Source: Dehalococcoidia bacterium (GTDB lineage Bacteria > Chloroflexota > Dehalococcoidia > Bin125). From it: 64,000 nt of DNA. The position numbers and the translations under genes are program-made. How positions within the stretch are numbered: position 1 is the stretch's first letter; every line of letters begins with the position of its first letter. The notes below the pieces were generated by a model. The model did no database searches, was not told where the DNA came from, and was given only the letters and a program-made list of their open reading frames with translations. Below, piece by piece: positions 25,206-34,304 of the stretch. Where the stretch lies: positions 62,001 to 126,000 of the forward strand of contig JAJDYG010000005.1 of the NCBI GenBank assembly GCA_022822855.1, read 5' to 3'.

Positions 25206-26072
25206 CTACCGATTGGGCACGATCAGGCCGCCGGAGGTGCGTCTCATACCCTCGGGCGTCGCAGTGGCTTCTCTCGCACGACCAGCGGCTGCTGCGATCG
25301 GATCGATCGATACGGGCTCCCGCTGCTGAGTCGGCGGTTGCGGGGGTCGCCAGGATGTCGCCGAACCAGGCTGCGCCATCGGAGGATTGAGTTGCGCCTT
25401 CTCGGGATTGGCTTGCCAAAGACCGATGAACTCGACCATGTCCAACGGTTCGACCAATCCGGCTGCGAACAGTCGATCATCGATGAACAGCGCCGGCAGC
25501 GCGGTCACCCCGGATCGCGCACCGATCTCGGCGAACTCCTCGATCGCGAACACATCGGTCTGGAGCTTGGGCGACAACAACGTCGCTGCGCAGGCCGCGA
25601 GCGCAGCCTGTCCAGCCATTGGGTCGTGGGCAGAACCGAGCAACCGCAACCGCGTGGGCCGGCGAAGCTTGCTGAGGATTCGCTTCATCCTGGCCGAGGG
25701 CTTCGAGTGCCTCGTCGAGGCCAGAACCATGGCCCGGATCATCGCGACCAGCAGGTGGCCGTTCGGCGCTCCATAGAAGCGCAGCGGTCGATTCAGCTCT
25801 CCACGAATCAGGACACAGGGGACATCGACAATGTCGCGTCGTTTGACCTGATCCTGGGAGTCTTCATGCTCGTAGATCGTGAGCGAGATGTGATCGGATA
25901 GGTCGGCGATCTCTTCGTACAACTCTCTGGCAAGTTGGCAACTCGGCCGGTCGGGGCGTCCGGGAACCATCACCCGGCGCGGGCTCTGGTGGTAATACTC
26001 CAGCTTCAGCGGACCTTCAATGGCCTCGAACTGCTGCCGAATCTGCGCCCGCTCCGAACCTTCCAGCGCCAT
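25206..26072 (-). CDS. Glutaredoxin-like (PDO-type) two-thioredoxin-fold protein with degenerate active sites
   Basis: A 288-residue protein collinear with archaeal/bacterial protein disulfide oxidoreductases: LKLEYYH strand, LARELYEEIADLSDHISLTIYE, VDVPCVLIRG with the cis-Pro-equivalent position, FYGAPNGHLL (PDO: YFGxPxGHE), then a second domain ending VTALPALFIDDRLFAAG. The first CXXC reads RPSC and the second is replaced by AHDPMAG, so no dithiol remains. About 70 C-terminal residues are Pro/Gln/Ala-rich and probably disordered. Function is likely not redox; a structural or binding role is possible. Confidence 0.62.
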   Translation of the reverse strand: MALEGSERAQIRQQFEAIEGPLKLEYYHQSPRRVMVPGRPDRPSCQLARELYEEIADLSDHISLTIYEHEDSQDQVKRRDIVDVPCVLIRGELNRPLRFYGAPNGHLLVAMIRAMVLASTRHSKPSARMKRILSKLRRPTRLRLLGSAHDPMAGQAALAACAATLLSPKLQTDVFAIEEFAEIGARSGVTALPALFIDDRLFAAGLVEPLDMVEFIGLWQANPEKAQLNPPMAQPGSATSWRPPQPPTQQREPVSIDPIAAAAGRAREATATPEGMRRTSGGLIVPNR

Positions 26073-26109
26073 ACCGCTCCTCGCTCTCGCCCTGTTACCA
26101 GCCTAGCGT

Positions 26110-27165
26110 TCAGCCCGTTCCATCCTGCACCACCCACTCGACCGCCGACCGCAACTCCGCCTCGGTCACCGCGCCCTCGAAGGCGTAGCGAATGACGCCG
26201 TCCGAATCGATGACGAAGACCCACGGCTCGGATGGCAGCCTCCATGCCGTGAATGCCACGGCCTCCACCAAGCGAGACGGATCGTCAGGATTCTGGAAGA
26301 CCTCGACGTGAATCCCGTTCAGATCCGATGCGAACTCCCGCCATACGGCCTTGACTGCTTCCAGGACCGGCGCGCAGGTCTGCGAGTGACAAAAGGCTGG
26401 AGTTGCAAAGGCGATTAAGAGCGGCCGATCCTCTGCGAGCGCTTCGGCTATTGAGATCGCGTACAAGCCCGGCTCCGGGTCAGGATCCGAGGTGAGTTCG
26501 GACAGGGTCGCCACATCATCCCGAGTCCGGGAGTCGATAGACGATGCACGTTCTCCCACTCGTGGTGCGGCTTGTCGCTCGCGTACGGAAAATCGCAGCC
26601 GCACCGACTCCTCGCGATCGTCAGAGGACATGTCCAGCCGTACGCCCCAGAGGCCGGCCGAAGCCAGTTGGACCGGCACGACGTAGACGCCTCGTCCGAT
26701 CGGCAAGGATCGATCAGAGACGCTGGCATTGGCGTGCCCGTGCGCGGCGATCTTCACCTCGGGGTCGTATGAGATGAACCTCGCGTACTGCACGGACCGC
26801 GGCGCTTCGCGATCTTCATCCAACGCGAACAAGGACACCCGCACCGTTGGCGGCTCGTCATCGCCGACGAGCCCGTCGAGACTGAAGGCGATTCGTTTGA
26901 CGCCCACGGCAATGTCCTGTGTGGCGAGGATCGGCAGCCATTTTGCATCGGGATCGGACTGGGCTACGGTCCAGCCGTCGCTCTCATCGGGGACGGCGGA
27001 ATGGTCGTTCTGAGTCCCGCTTCCACATGAGGCGGCGAGGACGGCGACCATCACGATGGTCAGAAGACCTTTTGTCAACAGAGTGTGAACACTCGACGTA
27101 ACGAACAATCGGCGTCGGATTGACAAGACGCTCAAAAGTCGCTTGAATGTACGGTGCAACCGCAT
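26110..27165 (-). CDS. Lipoprotein with thioredoxin-like C-terminal domain
   Basis: A 351-residue protein with a basic N-terminus and hydrophobic stretch ending in a lipobox (VAVLAASC). A roughly 190-residue beta-rich domain follows, then a thioredoxin-like domain (LLIAFATPAFCHSQTCAPVLEAV) with a CxxxxC pair in place of CXXC, SEPWVFVIDSDGVIRYAFEG and a terminal helix. This ATPAFC arrangement is known from chloroflexal thioredoxin-family lipoproteins. It probably acts on the outer face of the membrane. The start at 27165 is uncertain; an ATG at 27201 would overlap the divergent gene's start. Confidence 0.68.
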   Translation of the reverse strand: MRLHRTFKRLLSVLSIRRRLFVTSSVHTLLTKGLLTIVMVAVLAASCGSGTQNDHSAVPDESDGWTVAQSDPDAKWLPILATQDIAVGVKRIAFSLDGLVGDDEPPTVRVSLFALDEDREAPRSVQYARFISYDPEVKIAAHGHANASVSDRSLPIGRGVYVVPVQLASAGLWGVRLDMSSDDREESVRLRFSVRERQAAPRVGERASSIDSRTRDDVATLSELTSDPDPEPGLYAISIAEALAEDRPLLIAFATPAFCHSQTCAPVLEAVKAVWREFASDLNGIHVEVFQNPDDPSRLVEAVAFTAWRLPSEPWVFVIDSDGVIRYAFEGAVTEAELRSAVEWVVQDGTG

Positions 27166-27199
27166 AGGCGCCTGATCAATTAGCGGGAGGCTTCCAGCC

Positions 27200-27421
27200 A
27201 TGGCCTATTCCACCACGAACCGCCGTCACGAGACCTATTTTCTCCACGCGCGCGACATCGAGCTGAGGAATCACCACTCCCAGCGCATCTACTTCTTCGC
27301 CAAGTCGGAGAAGCCCGGAGCGATCGATGCCGTTCCGGAGGGCTACGAGATCGTCGAGAATCCGCGCACCGGATTGCCAGTTCTGCGCAAGGTCAAGGCG
27401 CACGCCGACGCAGCCGGCTGA
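27200..27421 (+). CDS. Small conserved hypothetical protein
   Basis: A 73-residue soluble protein with the readable pattern YFFAKSEKPGAIDAVPEGYEIVENPRTGLPVLRKV. I recall this pattern from short hypothetical proteins of Chloroflexi and Actinobacteria. GGGAGG about 10 nt before the ATG supports the start. It is divergent from the thioredoxin lipoprotein. No function known to me. Confidence 0.65.
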   Translation: MAYSTTNRRHETYFLHARDIELRNHHSQRIYFFAKSEKPGAIDAVPEGYEIVENPRTGLPVLRKVKAHADAAG

Positions 27422-27527
27422 TCGCCTCCGGCCGCTTTTGATCGAACCCGCAGCCCGGCCCCGACCTGGGCGGCCTTGCGTGTTGTCCACAGATTTGGTG
27501 ACTGTCCACGATCTGTCCACAGCTGAT

Positions 27528-28337
27528 CTAGCCATTCGAGCCCGCTAGCTGCTCGATCGCCGCCTGATGCAACCCCTTGGTCGCACTGGCGAGCACTCGA
27601 TCGCCGGACGAGAGCGTCAACGGAGAGCCCTGCCAGTCAGTCATCAGGCCGCCGGCGCCCTGAACGATCGGCACCAGCGCGAGATAGTCCCATGGTTTGA
27701 GTGACGCCTCACACACAATGTCCACAAATCCCGAAGCCAGTAGTCCGTAGGCGTAGCAGTCGACCCCGTATCGCACCCGCTCGAACGCAGCCGACAGCGT
27801 CTGCCATGCCTCGGCCGCGTCCGGCGGGAACATGTCCGGCGTTGTCGCGAAGCCGATCGACCTTGTCAGGTCATGCGTGGAGGACGTGTGGATAACGTGT
27901 GAATTGTGTGTAGATTGCCGAACGACTCCGGGATAACTCACACCCGCCCAGCGCTCCTGCAATATCGGTTGGTCAAGTACTCCCAGGAGCGGAACACCTT
28001 CATGGGCCAGTCCGATCAGCGTGCCGAACGTGGGTAATCCCGAGACAAACGCACCAGTTCCGTCGATCGGATCAATCACCCAGACCCATTCTGCGTCGGT
28101 CCGCTCGTTGCCGTACTCCTCGCCGATCACCCCATGCTGGGGGAACTGATCTGCGATTCGGGAACGAATCGCAGACTCGGCTCCGCGATCGGCCTGTGTG
28201 ACCGGCGAGCCGTCGCTCTTGCGGTCGATCTGTAACTCGGTGCGAAACCAGGGTCGGATGATCTCGCCTGATACGTCGGCCAGTTCCTCCGCGAACTGGA
28301 GGTACATATCGGCCATCATCTCGCGAGGATCGGGCAT
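27528..28337 (-). CDS. Inositol monophosphatase family protein (histidinol-phosphatase/IMPase-like)
   Basis: A 269-residue Mg-dependent phosphatase with the three family motifs: GVIGEEYG (first metal Glu), WVWVIDPIDGTGAFVSGLPTFGTLIGLAH, and LKPWDYLALVPIVQGAGG near the C-terminus. HisN-type histidinol phosphatases and inositol-1-phosphatases cannot be separated reliably by eye. Divergent placement next to inositol-3-phosphate synthase makes inositol-phosphate or phosphatidylinositol-phosphate hydrolysis attractive as an inference. Confidence 0.85.
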   Translation of the reverse strand: MPDPREMMADMYLQFAEELADVSGEIIRPWFRTELQIDRKSDGSPVTQADRGAESAIRSRIADQFPQHGVIGEEYGNERTDAEWVWVIDPIDGTGAFVSGLPTFGTLIGLAHEGVPLLGVLDQPILQERWAGVSYPGVVRQSTHNSHVIHTSSTHDLTRSIGFATTPDMFPPDAAEAWQTLSAAFERVRYGVDCYAYGLLASGFVDIVCEASLKPWDYLALVPIVQGAGGLMTDWQGSPLTLSSGDRVLASATKGLHQAAIEQLAGSNG

Positions 28338-28558
28338 GGATCCAGCCTATCTCGTGGAGGCGGTTTCCGACTGAGAATGACGCCCCTGGAGAACAGCGGC
28401 GGGACTGAGCGCCCATCTATATCGTCTATGACTGCATCCCGGTCGGGCGGCTGATAGATTGCAGTACTCGCAGGTGGACGAGGCGGTCGTCTGATCGCGA
28501 GGTTCCGATCTGACTCGGCATGTCAAATCGACCGCTCCCACCGCGGAAGGAACACTAC

Positions 28559-29671
28559 ATGTCAGACGACGCAAATGGCGTCAGCCAGTCAGCCGACCCG
28601 ACTGGAAAAATCAACGTTGCGATTATCGGCGTCGGCAACTGCGCCTCATCGCTGGTACAGGGCGTCACCCACTATCAGAACGCCGAGGATGGTGACGATA
28701 TCCCAGGGATCATGCACGCCGTACTTGGCGGCTACTCGATTTCCGATCTCAACTTCGTCGCCGCCTTTGACATCGACTCCCGCAAGGTCGGCCTGGACTT
28801 GTCGGAAGCCGTCTTTGCCGAGCCCAACAACACCGTGAAGTTCACCGACGTCCCGCACCTTGGCGTGCCGGTCGAGCGCGGCATGACCCACGACGGCCTG
28901 GGCAAATATCTCTCCGAAGTGATTGACAAGGCGCCCGGCTCCACGGTCGATGTCGCCCAGATTCTCAAAGACCGCGATGTCGATGTGGTCATCAACTACC
29001 TGCCGGTTGGCTCCGAGGAGGCAACCAAGTGGTACGTCGAGCAGGTGCTCGAAGCGGGGTGTGGATTCGTCAACTGCATTCCGGTGTTCATCGCCCGCGA
29101 GGAGTACTGGGCCAATCGCTTCCGGCGCGCCGGAGCGCCGATCGTCGGCGACGACATCAAGTCGCAGGTCGGCGCCACGATCGTCCATCGAGTGCTCTCG
29201 CGCCTGTTCCGCGACCGCGGCGTGCAAATCGATCGCACGTACCAGCTCAACTTCGGCGGCAACACCGACTTCTACAACATGCTCGAGCGTGAGCGTCTGG
29301 AGTCGAAGAAGATCAGCAAGACCAACGCTGTCACCTCGCAGATCGAGTACGAGATGCCGTCCGGCGATGTCCACGTTGGCCCGTCGGACCATGTTCCCTG
29401 GCTCGAAGATCGCAAGTGGTGTCACATCCGGATCGAAGGCACCACTTTCGGCGACGTGCCGCTGAACCTCGAACTCAAGCTGGAAGTCTGGGATTCGCCC
29501 AATTCCGCGGGTGTTGTGATCGATGCGGTGCGCTGCGCCAAGCTCGGCCTCGACCGTGGCCTCTCGGGGCCCCTGCTCGCTGCATCGGCATACTTCATGA
29601 AGTCCCCGCCCGAGCAATGGACCGATGACGTCGCCCGAGACTCGGTCGAAGCCTTCGCTCGGGGCGAATAG
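28559..29671 (+). CDS. ino1: Inositol-3-phosphate synthase (actinobacterial type)
   Basis: Isomerises glucose-6-phosphate to 1L-myo-inositol 3-phosphate using NAD. The 370-residue sequence is of the short bacterial type: [19 protein letters not shown] at the N-terminus, [57 protein letters not shown] and [17 protein letters not shown] 28559 is chosen because GGAAGGA lies 8 nt before it. It heads a plus-strand run with lipid acyltransferases, a GT4 enzyme and a CDP-alcohol transferase, which points to inositol phospholipids. Confidence 0.93.
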   Translation: MSDDANGVSQSADPTGKINVAIIGVGNCASSLVQGVTHYQNAEDGDDIPGIMHAVLGGYSISDLNFVAAFDIDSRKVGLDLSEAVFAEPNNTVKFTDVPHLGVPVERGMTHDGLGKYLSEVIDKAPGSTVDVAQILKDRDVDVVINYLPVGSEEATKWYVEQVLEAGCGFVNCIPVFIAREEYWANRFRRAGAPIVGDDIKSQVGATIVHRVLSRLFRDRGVQIDRTYQLNFGGNTDFYNMLERERLESKKISKTNAVTSQIEYEMPSGDVHVGPSDHVPWLEDRKWCHIRIEGTTFGDVPLNLELKLEVWDSPNSAGVVIDAVRCAKLGLDRGLSGPLLAASAYFMKSPPEQWTDDVARDSVEAFARGE

Positions 29672-29744
29672 CGGAGCCAGAACGTCTCCCACGGCGGCGT
29701 GCCCGAAGGGGTGGAGGAGGTCCGACGAGCGGCCTCGATCGTTC

Positions 29745-30593
29745 ATGCACCCCCTTGCTTTCGGCTATCAGACGCTGGGCCGTGTCGCTCGATCCCTGCC
29801 ACGTCCTGCTGCATACGCAGCGGCCCGAAGGCTTATGGACGCGGCTTACGCGGCCTGGCCTCGAGGCCGGGCGACCGCCCGAGCCAATGCCGAGGTTGTG
29901 CTGCCGCACGTCGAATGGGACGGTGATGGGTCCTCTCTGGCACGAGCTCAGTTCCAGCGCTACGGCGAATACCTGGTCGACGCGGTCCGTCTCGATGAGT
30001 TGAGCCCGGCCGACTGTTACCAGGCGGTCGGCGGCGACGATCCTGCCTATGCGGATCAATGGCGACAGCTTGAGGGCTGGTATCAGCGACGCCCGATCCT
30101 CTTCGCGGTCATCCACTTCGGAAACTGGGACATCCTTGGAGGGGCTTTCAGCCACAGGATCGGCAGCTCGATGGTACTCGTCGACGACCTGGGCCATCCG
30201 ACTCTGAATCGCGCCATTCAGCAGCAACGGGATCGCCTCGGTATGACGCCCGCCGTTGGACGTGGCGGAATGCGCCAGATCATTGAGCACCTCCGAGAAA
30301 ACGGAACAGCCGCCATCCTGTTTGATCGCCCTCCAGGACTGAACGAGCAAACGGCTTCGGAGACCCTGTTTGGCCGGGGAGTCGAAATCCCGAACGAGAT
30401 CCACCGGATCGCGGAGTCAACGAACGCCAAGCTCATCCCACTTGCAAGCATTCGAGACGGCCACAGGCTGAGCTTCACGCCAACCCTCGACCTGGACTAC
30501 GAGTCCGGCCGTGGATTGCTTCCAGCATTCGAGCCGGTCTTGAGGTCGGCCCCCGATCAGTGGTACCAGTTCAGAGAGTTCTTCCGGGCGTGA
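29745..30593 (+). CDS. LpxL/PatA-like lysophospholipid acyltransferase family protein, copy 1
   Basis: A 282-residue member of the lipid A lauroyl/PIM acyltransferase family. The catalytic HX4D is AVIHFGNWDILGG, followed by GGMRQIIEHLRENGTAAILFDRPPGLNE and the FGRGVEIPNEIHRIAE region that lines the acyl site. ATG 29745 gives a family-length N-terminus with an amphipathic/hydrophobic helix. With no LpxA/LpxC genes here and ino1 just upstream, a PatA-like role in acylating a phosphatidylinositol-linked sugar is plausible. Confidence 0.8.
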   Translation: MHPLAFGYQTLGRVARSLPRPAAYAAARRLMDAAYAAWPRGRATARANAEVVLPHVEWDGDGSSLARAQFQRYGEYLVDAVRLDELSPADCYQAVGGDDPAYADQWRQLEGWYQRRPILFAVIHFGNWDILGGAFSHRIGSSMVLVDDLGHPTLNRAIQQQRDRLGMTPAVGRGGMRQIIEHLRENGTAAILFDRPPGLNEQTASETLFGRGVEIPNEIHRIAESTNAKLIPLASIRDGHRLSFTPTLDLDYESGRGLLPAFEPVLRSAPDQWYQFREFFRA

Positions 30594-30605
30594 GAACATA
30601 GCGGC

Positions 30606-31538
30606 ATGCAAACTGCATATGCCCTGAGCACGCTGGTGTTGCTCGCTCGCTACCTGCCGCGACGGTGGCTGTATGCCCTTGCGGAGGCGGTCGCCTCTCT
30701 TGCTCTTCTGCTCCTCGAGCGTCGGCGGATCAGGATTCGCAACAACTTGCAGCGCATCCATCCCGAGCACTCGCCCGCGCAACTCAACCGCGACGCTGCT
30801 GAAGTGATCGCAGAGACCGCTCGGTACTACGTTGACCTCGCAGTCCTACCGTCGATTACTCCGCAACGAATCTTCGACCGCCATCTGCACGTTTCAGGCC
30901 TTGCCCACCTGCTAGACGCTCACAGATCGGGACGCGGGGTCGTGCTGACGACCGCGCATATCTCAAATCCGGAAGTCGCCGTCAAGGCGCTGGCCGCCCT
31001 CGATATTCAGGCCGTTGCGCTCGTCGAACAACTCGATGACCGTCTGCACCTGGAAACGGTCAATGCTTCACGCTCCGCGGCTGGAGTTGAGTTCCTTACC
31101 GCCACGCAAAGCGGCATCGCGACAGCCCTGCGGACCCTGCGCGCGGGTGGTGTTGTCTGCATCCTCTGGGATCGCGACCGTCAGGGCGGCGGGGCGTGTG
31201 TGCCCTTTTTTGGACGCCAGGCGCGATTCCCCGTGGGGGCGATCGACCTGGCTATCCGCGCGGATGCGGATGTGCTGCCCCTCTACGCCGTGAGGGGAGC
31301 GGGATCCGATCGCCTGCAGTTTGATGTCACCTTCCTGCCGCCCATGGAGTTGTTGATCACAGGCAACCGAGCCCTCGATACGCGAACCAACACCGCCAAT
31401 CTGGCGAGGCTGTTCGAGCCGATCATCGAGCAACACGCGCACCTCTGGCGGGTTCCCGAGTCTCCCTGGGCACCTTGCCGAGATACGCCCTGGGACGATC
31501 CTCATCCGCGAGAGAATCAGGCCGAGGTCCAGTCATGA
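30606..31538 (+). CDS. LpxL/PatA-like acyltransferase family protein, copy 2
   Basis: A 310-residue second member, 12 nt after the first. The N-terminus carries a hydrophobic segment (ALAEAVASLALLLL) followed by RRIRIRNNLQRIHPEHSP. The catalytic motif is HX4E (TTAHISNPEV), with VVCILWDRDRQGGGACVPFFGRQARFPVGAIDLA downstream. Sequence divergence from copy 1 suggests a different acyl position or acceptor. Its stop overlaps the ATG of the PHP gene (ATGA). Confidence 0.78.
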   Translation: MQTAYALSTLVLLARYLPRRWLYALAEAVASLALLLLERRRIRIRNNLQRIHPEHSPAQLNRDAAEVIAETARYYVDLAVLPSITPQRIFDRHLHVSGLAHLLDAHRSGRGVVLTTAHISNPEVAVKALAALDIQAVALVEQLDDRLHLETVNASRSAAGVEFLTATQSGIATALRTLRAGGVVCILWDRDRQGGGACVPFFGRQARFPVGAIDLAIRADADVLPLYAVRGAGSDRLQFDVTFLPPMELLITGNRALDTRTNTANLARLFEPIIEQHAHLWRVPESPWAPCRDTPWDDPHPRENQAEVQS

Positions 31539-32296
31539 CCGAACCGCTTGAGCCACTGGGACGCGCTGATCTGCAGATCCACACCGAGGAGTCGGACGGC
31601 ATGGACGATGCCCTGACCATTCTTGACGCCGCTCATCGGCGGGGAGTGGACATCATCGCCGTCACCGACCATGACCAGACCCGCGGCGCGCAGCTTGCTC
31701 GCGAGACGGCTGCGCGAGCCAATCATCCAGTCGAGGTGATCGTCGGCAGCGAGGTGACGAGCCGCCATGGACATATCCTCGCGCTCTGGGTCGAGGAGCC
31801 GATCCCGTTCTTCCGTAGCGCGGCGGCGACGGTCGAGGCGATCTGGAGCCAGGGCGGCGTGGCGATCATCTCGCACCCCTGCGCCGTGATGCCGATCGCG
31901 CTCAACCTCGGTGACATCGATCGGCTCGTCCGCGATCTCGCGCCGGAACGTGCCGGCGTTCAACCACCGATCCTCGCCGTGGAGACTGCGAATCCGATCC
32001 CCTCAGCCCGCTGGCGGCGCAACAGAGTGGTCTCCGCCAACCGGAACTGGGGATTGCCTGTCACCGGCGGCTCCGATGCGCACTTCCATGAGCAAGTCGG
32101 CTCGGCCGTGACCACCTTCGAAGGTCAGGGCCAGGAGGCCCTAAGGGCAGCGTTGACCGCAGGAACAACAGTCGGCGAGCTGGGTAGCTATCCTCGGTTG
32201 CGCAAGATCGGGGCGGGACGGCTACTTCGTCAGCAATGGCGAGGGGTCAGCGCGACGCCTCGGGCGATTCTGCGACGCCGAATTGGCTCTGGGTGA
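31535..32296 (+). CDS. PHP domain phosphoesterase-like protein
   Basis: A 253-residue PHP-family protein: ADLQIHTEESDGMDD (motif I, where the first His of HxH is Gln), VTDHDQTRGAQLA (II), VEVIVGSEVTSRHGHILAL (III) and GGSDAHFHEQVGSA (late motif). The remaining ligands look complete. Such proteins hydrolyse phosphoesters; in this cluster a phospho-inositol or phospholipid substrate is possible but unproven. The ATGA overlap with the acyltransferase indicates coupling. Confidence 0.8.
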   Translation: MTEPLEPLGRADLQIHTEESDGMDDALTILDAAHRRGVDIIAVTDHDQTRGAQLARETAARANHPVEVIVGSEVTSRHGHILALWVEEPIPFFRSAAATVEAIWSQGGVAIISHPCAVMPIALNLGDIDRLVRDLAPERAGVQPPILAVETANPIPSARWRRNRVVSANRNWGLPVTGGSDAHFHEQVGSAVTTFEGQGQEALRAALTAGTTVGELGSYPRLRKIGAGRLLRQQWRGVSATPRAILRRRIGSG

Positions 32297-33329
32297 GCGA
32301 TCTGTTGTGCGAGTCGCTCATGTGCTGCCCTACAACCCGACACAGCCCGGCGGTGTCCAGACTCACACCATGGCACTGTCCCGGGCGCTGAGGGGGTTGG
32401 GTCACGAATCCGAGGTGTTTGCCCCGTCCCGAGCGGTGCGAGTCTCGCTTGGTGGAACGCGGGCCGACCTCGCGCTGGATCCACGCGATCTGTTCGACCT
32501 CCGTGATTTTCTGCGCCGTCCACACGATATCCTGCACACCCAGGAGCCTCTCCTGCCGTTGTTGGGTCCGCTGTCGCTGCTGCACCCTGATTCGGCGCCG
32601 ACCGTTGTCACACTGCATTCCGCAGAACCTGTCGCCGAAAGGTTCTATCAGCGGACGCGGCCCTTTTCGCGATTGCTCCTCGGGCGCGCCGATGCAGTGA
32701 TCTGCGCGAGCCAGGTTTCCCTCGAGGTTGCGGCGCCTGCTCTGCCGAATGACAGCGCAATCATCTTCCCCTGCCTCGATCTGTCGCCGTTTCGCAGCGT
32801 TCAGCCCAAGGCGGAGCCGAACACCATTGTGTTCGTCGGACGGGACGAGCCACGCAAGGGACTGCCCGTGTTGCTTGAGGCGCTCGAGCGGCTTCCGAAT
32901 GTTCACCTGGTCGTGGCCGGCCCGGTCTCGGACCGGACGCGTTCGCTGGCGGGACCGAGGACTACCTTCCTGGGGCGCGTTCCGCACGATCAGATCCCGT
33001 CGCTGATGGCGACCGCCGCCGCTGCGGTGTTTCCGGCTCTGGGAGGGGAGGCGCTGGGCCTGGTTCTGGTCGAGGCGATGGCGGCGGGCGTACCGGTCGC
33101 CGCCTCGGATATCGATGGCTACCGGATCGCCTCAGGATTCGGTCGCGCGGCGCTGCTTTCGCCTCCCGGCGAGGCCGGAGCATTGGCGGAGAATCTGAGC
33201 CGCCTGCTTTCGGACCAACAACTCCGGTCGGACCTGATCGAGCGGGGTCGAGGGTCTGCGGCGCGATTCGATGCCCGGACGATCGCGGAGCAGCACCTTG
33301 ACCTGTATCAATCCCTGTTGCCCGCGTAA
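32283..33329 (+). CDS. GT4 family glycosyltransferase (PimA-like)
   Basis: A 348-residue GT-B glycosyltransferase. N-terminal VRVAHVLPYNPTQPGGVQTHTMALSRALRGLGHE matches the PimA/GT4 acceptor-domain start. The donor domain has IVFVGRDEPRKGLPVLLEAL and the EX7E motif in LGGEALGLVLVEAMAAGVPVAAS. The start is a TTG at 32283; a GTG at 32307 is possible. By position it could add a sugar (mannose in PimA) to phosphatidylinositol. The sugar cannot be read from sequence. Confidence 0.82.
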   Translation: MALGERSVVRVAHVLPYNPTQPGGVQTHTMALSRALRGLGHESEVFAPSRAVRVSLGGTRADLALDPRDLFDLRDFLRRPHDILHTQEPLLPLLGPLSLLHPDSAPTVVTLHSAEPVAERFYQRTRPFSRLLLGRADAVICASQVSLEVAAPALPNDSAIIFPCLDLSPFRSVQPKAEPNTIVFVGRDEPRKGLPVLLEALERLPNVHLVVAGPVSDRTRSLAGPRTTFLGRVPHDQIPSLMATAAAAVFPALGGEALGLVLVEAMAAGVPVAASDIDGYRIASGFGRAALLSPPGEAGALAENLSRLLSDQQLRSDLIERGRGSAARFDARTIAEQHLDLYQSLLPA

Positions 33330-33338
33330 CCTGAGTCG

Positions 33339-34238
33339 GTGACCCCTCTTCGCCTTGCGTTGCTCCTTTTGTTGGCCGCCGTGGTTGGCGGCGGGGCGAT
33401 CGGATGGATCGGTGCCGGCCGAGCGCTAGCGCAGGAGTTGGAATGGTCCGTCGCTGAGCGCGCCGAGCTGACGCTCTGGCACTCGCAAGGTCAGCTCCGC
33501 GCGGATGATCTTGCCGACCACGCGCAGGGCGCTTACGACCTTGTCAGCGATCTGATCGACGTTGACGTTGAGGCTCCGCTGGCGATTATCGTCTGGCCGG
33601 TCGGTGCGGATCCGAGCGACCCCGCATTGCTTCCGTCGGGAATCGAGGATCACGCGGATGTACGGCATGTGATGCGCAACTCGTCGGGAGATGTGCGCAA
33701 CACGGTCGCGAACGCGCTGATCGACGCTGGAACAGGGGCTCACGCGGGCCAGGTGCCGATCTGGATGCGCGCTGCACTCGGCTTCTGGTCGGCTGGCCCG
33801 TTGCCCGGGTTCTATCTGCGGCGGGCGGGCTCGGTGGTGCTGTTTGATCACGAGGAGTACTACTCGCTCGATCAGCTGGAGATCGTGCCCACGACGTGGC
33901 AGTTCCAGGCGAAGTACTTCGGTCAGGCGGGCGGCATGCTGGCCTGGTTCATTCAGGACTGGGGCCCGGAGGCACTGGCCGAGCTGTTCCAGCGGGTCGG
34001 CGCCGGTGTGCCCTTCTATGAGGCGATCGAGCAGGTCTACGGCATCTCCGAGGACAGATTGATCGCCGAGTTTACGAAGAACGCGGAGCGGGCGCTCTTG
34101 CTCAACTGGCCCTATATCGAATCGCAGGACCCGCCCTTCTACGAGAATCTCAACATCAATCACATCCTGATCGTCGCGGCCGCGATCCCCAGCGTCATCC
34201 TGCTCTTCTTTATCGGGAAACGGCTGTTTTACGACTGA
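33339..34238 (+). CDS. Membrane-anchored peptidase-MA-like protein without a zinc motif
   Basis: A 299-residue exported protein: signal peptide (LALLLLLAAVVGGGAIGWIGAGRALA), a peptidase-MA-like fold and a C-terminal helix (ILIVAAAIPSVILLFFIG). The stretch YFGQAGGMLAWFIQDWGPEALAELFQRV...YEAIEQVYGISEDRLIAEF aligns with the zinc peptidase at 22518 (FYGQSAAVVLYLIQEYG...VEDALDKVYGLTRDEL). Where that enzyme has RHELTH, this one has RNTVANALIDAG, so the metal site is gone. The start is GTG 33339. Lying inside the inositol-lipid gene run, it may be a scaffold or binding protein on the outer membrane face. Confidence 0.68.
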   Translation: MTPLRLALLLLLAAVVGGGAIGWIGAGRALAQELEWSVAERAELTLWHSQGQLRADDLADHAQGAYDLVSDLIDVDVEAPLAIIVWPVGADPSDPALLPSGIEDHADVRHVMRNSSGDVRNTVANALIDAGTGAHAGQVPIWMRAALGFWSAGPLPGFYLRRAGSVVLFDHEEYYSLDQLEIVPTTWQFQAKYFGQAGGMLAWFIQDWGPEALAELFQRVGAGVPFYEAIEQVYGISEDRLIAEFTKNAERALLLNWPYIESQDPPFYENLNINHILIVAAAIPSVILLFFIGKRLFYD

Positions 34239-34304
34239 CACTGTTCCGCCCGTACTCCCTGTGTAGAGTGAATCCACTGCGGACGCGTTCACTCGGGGAA
34301 CTGC

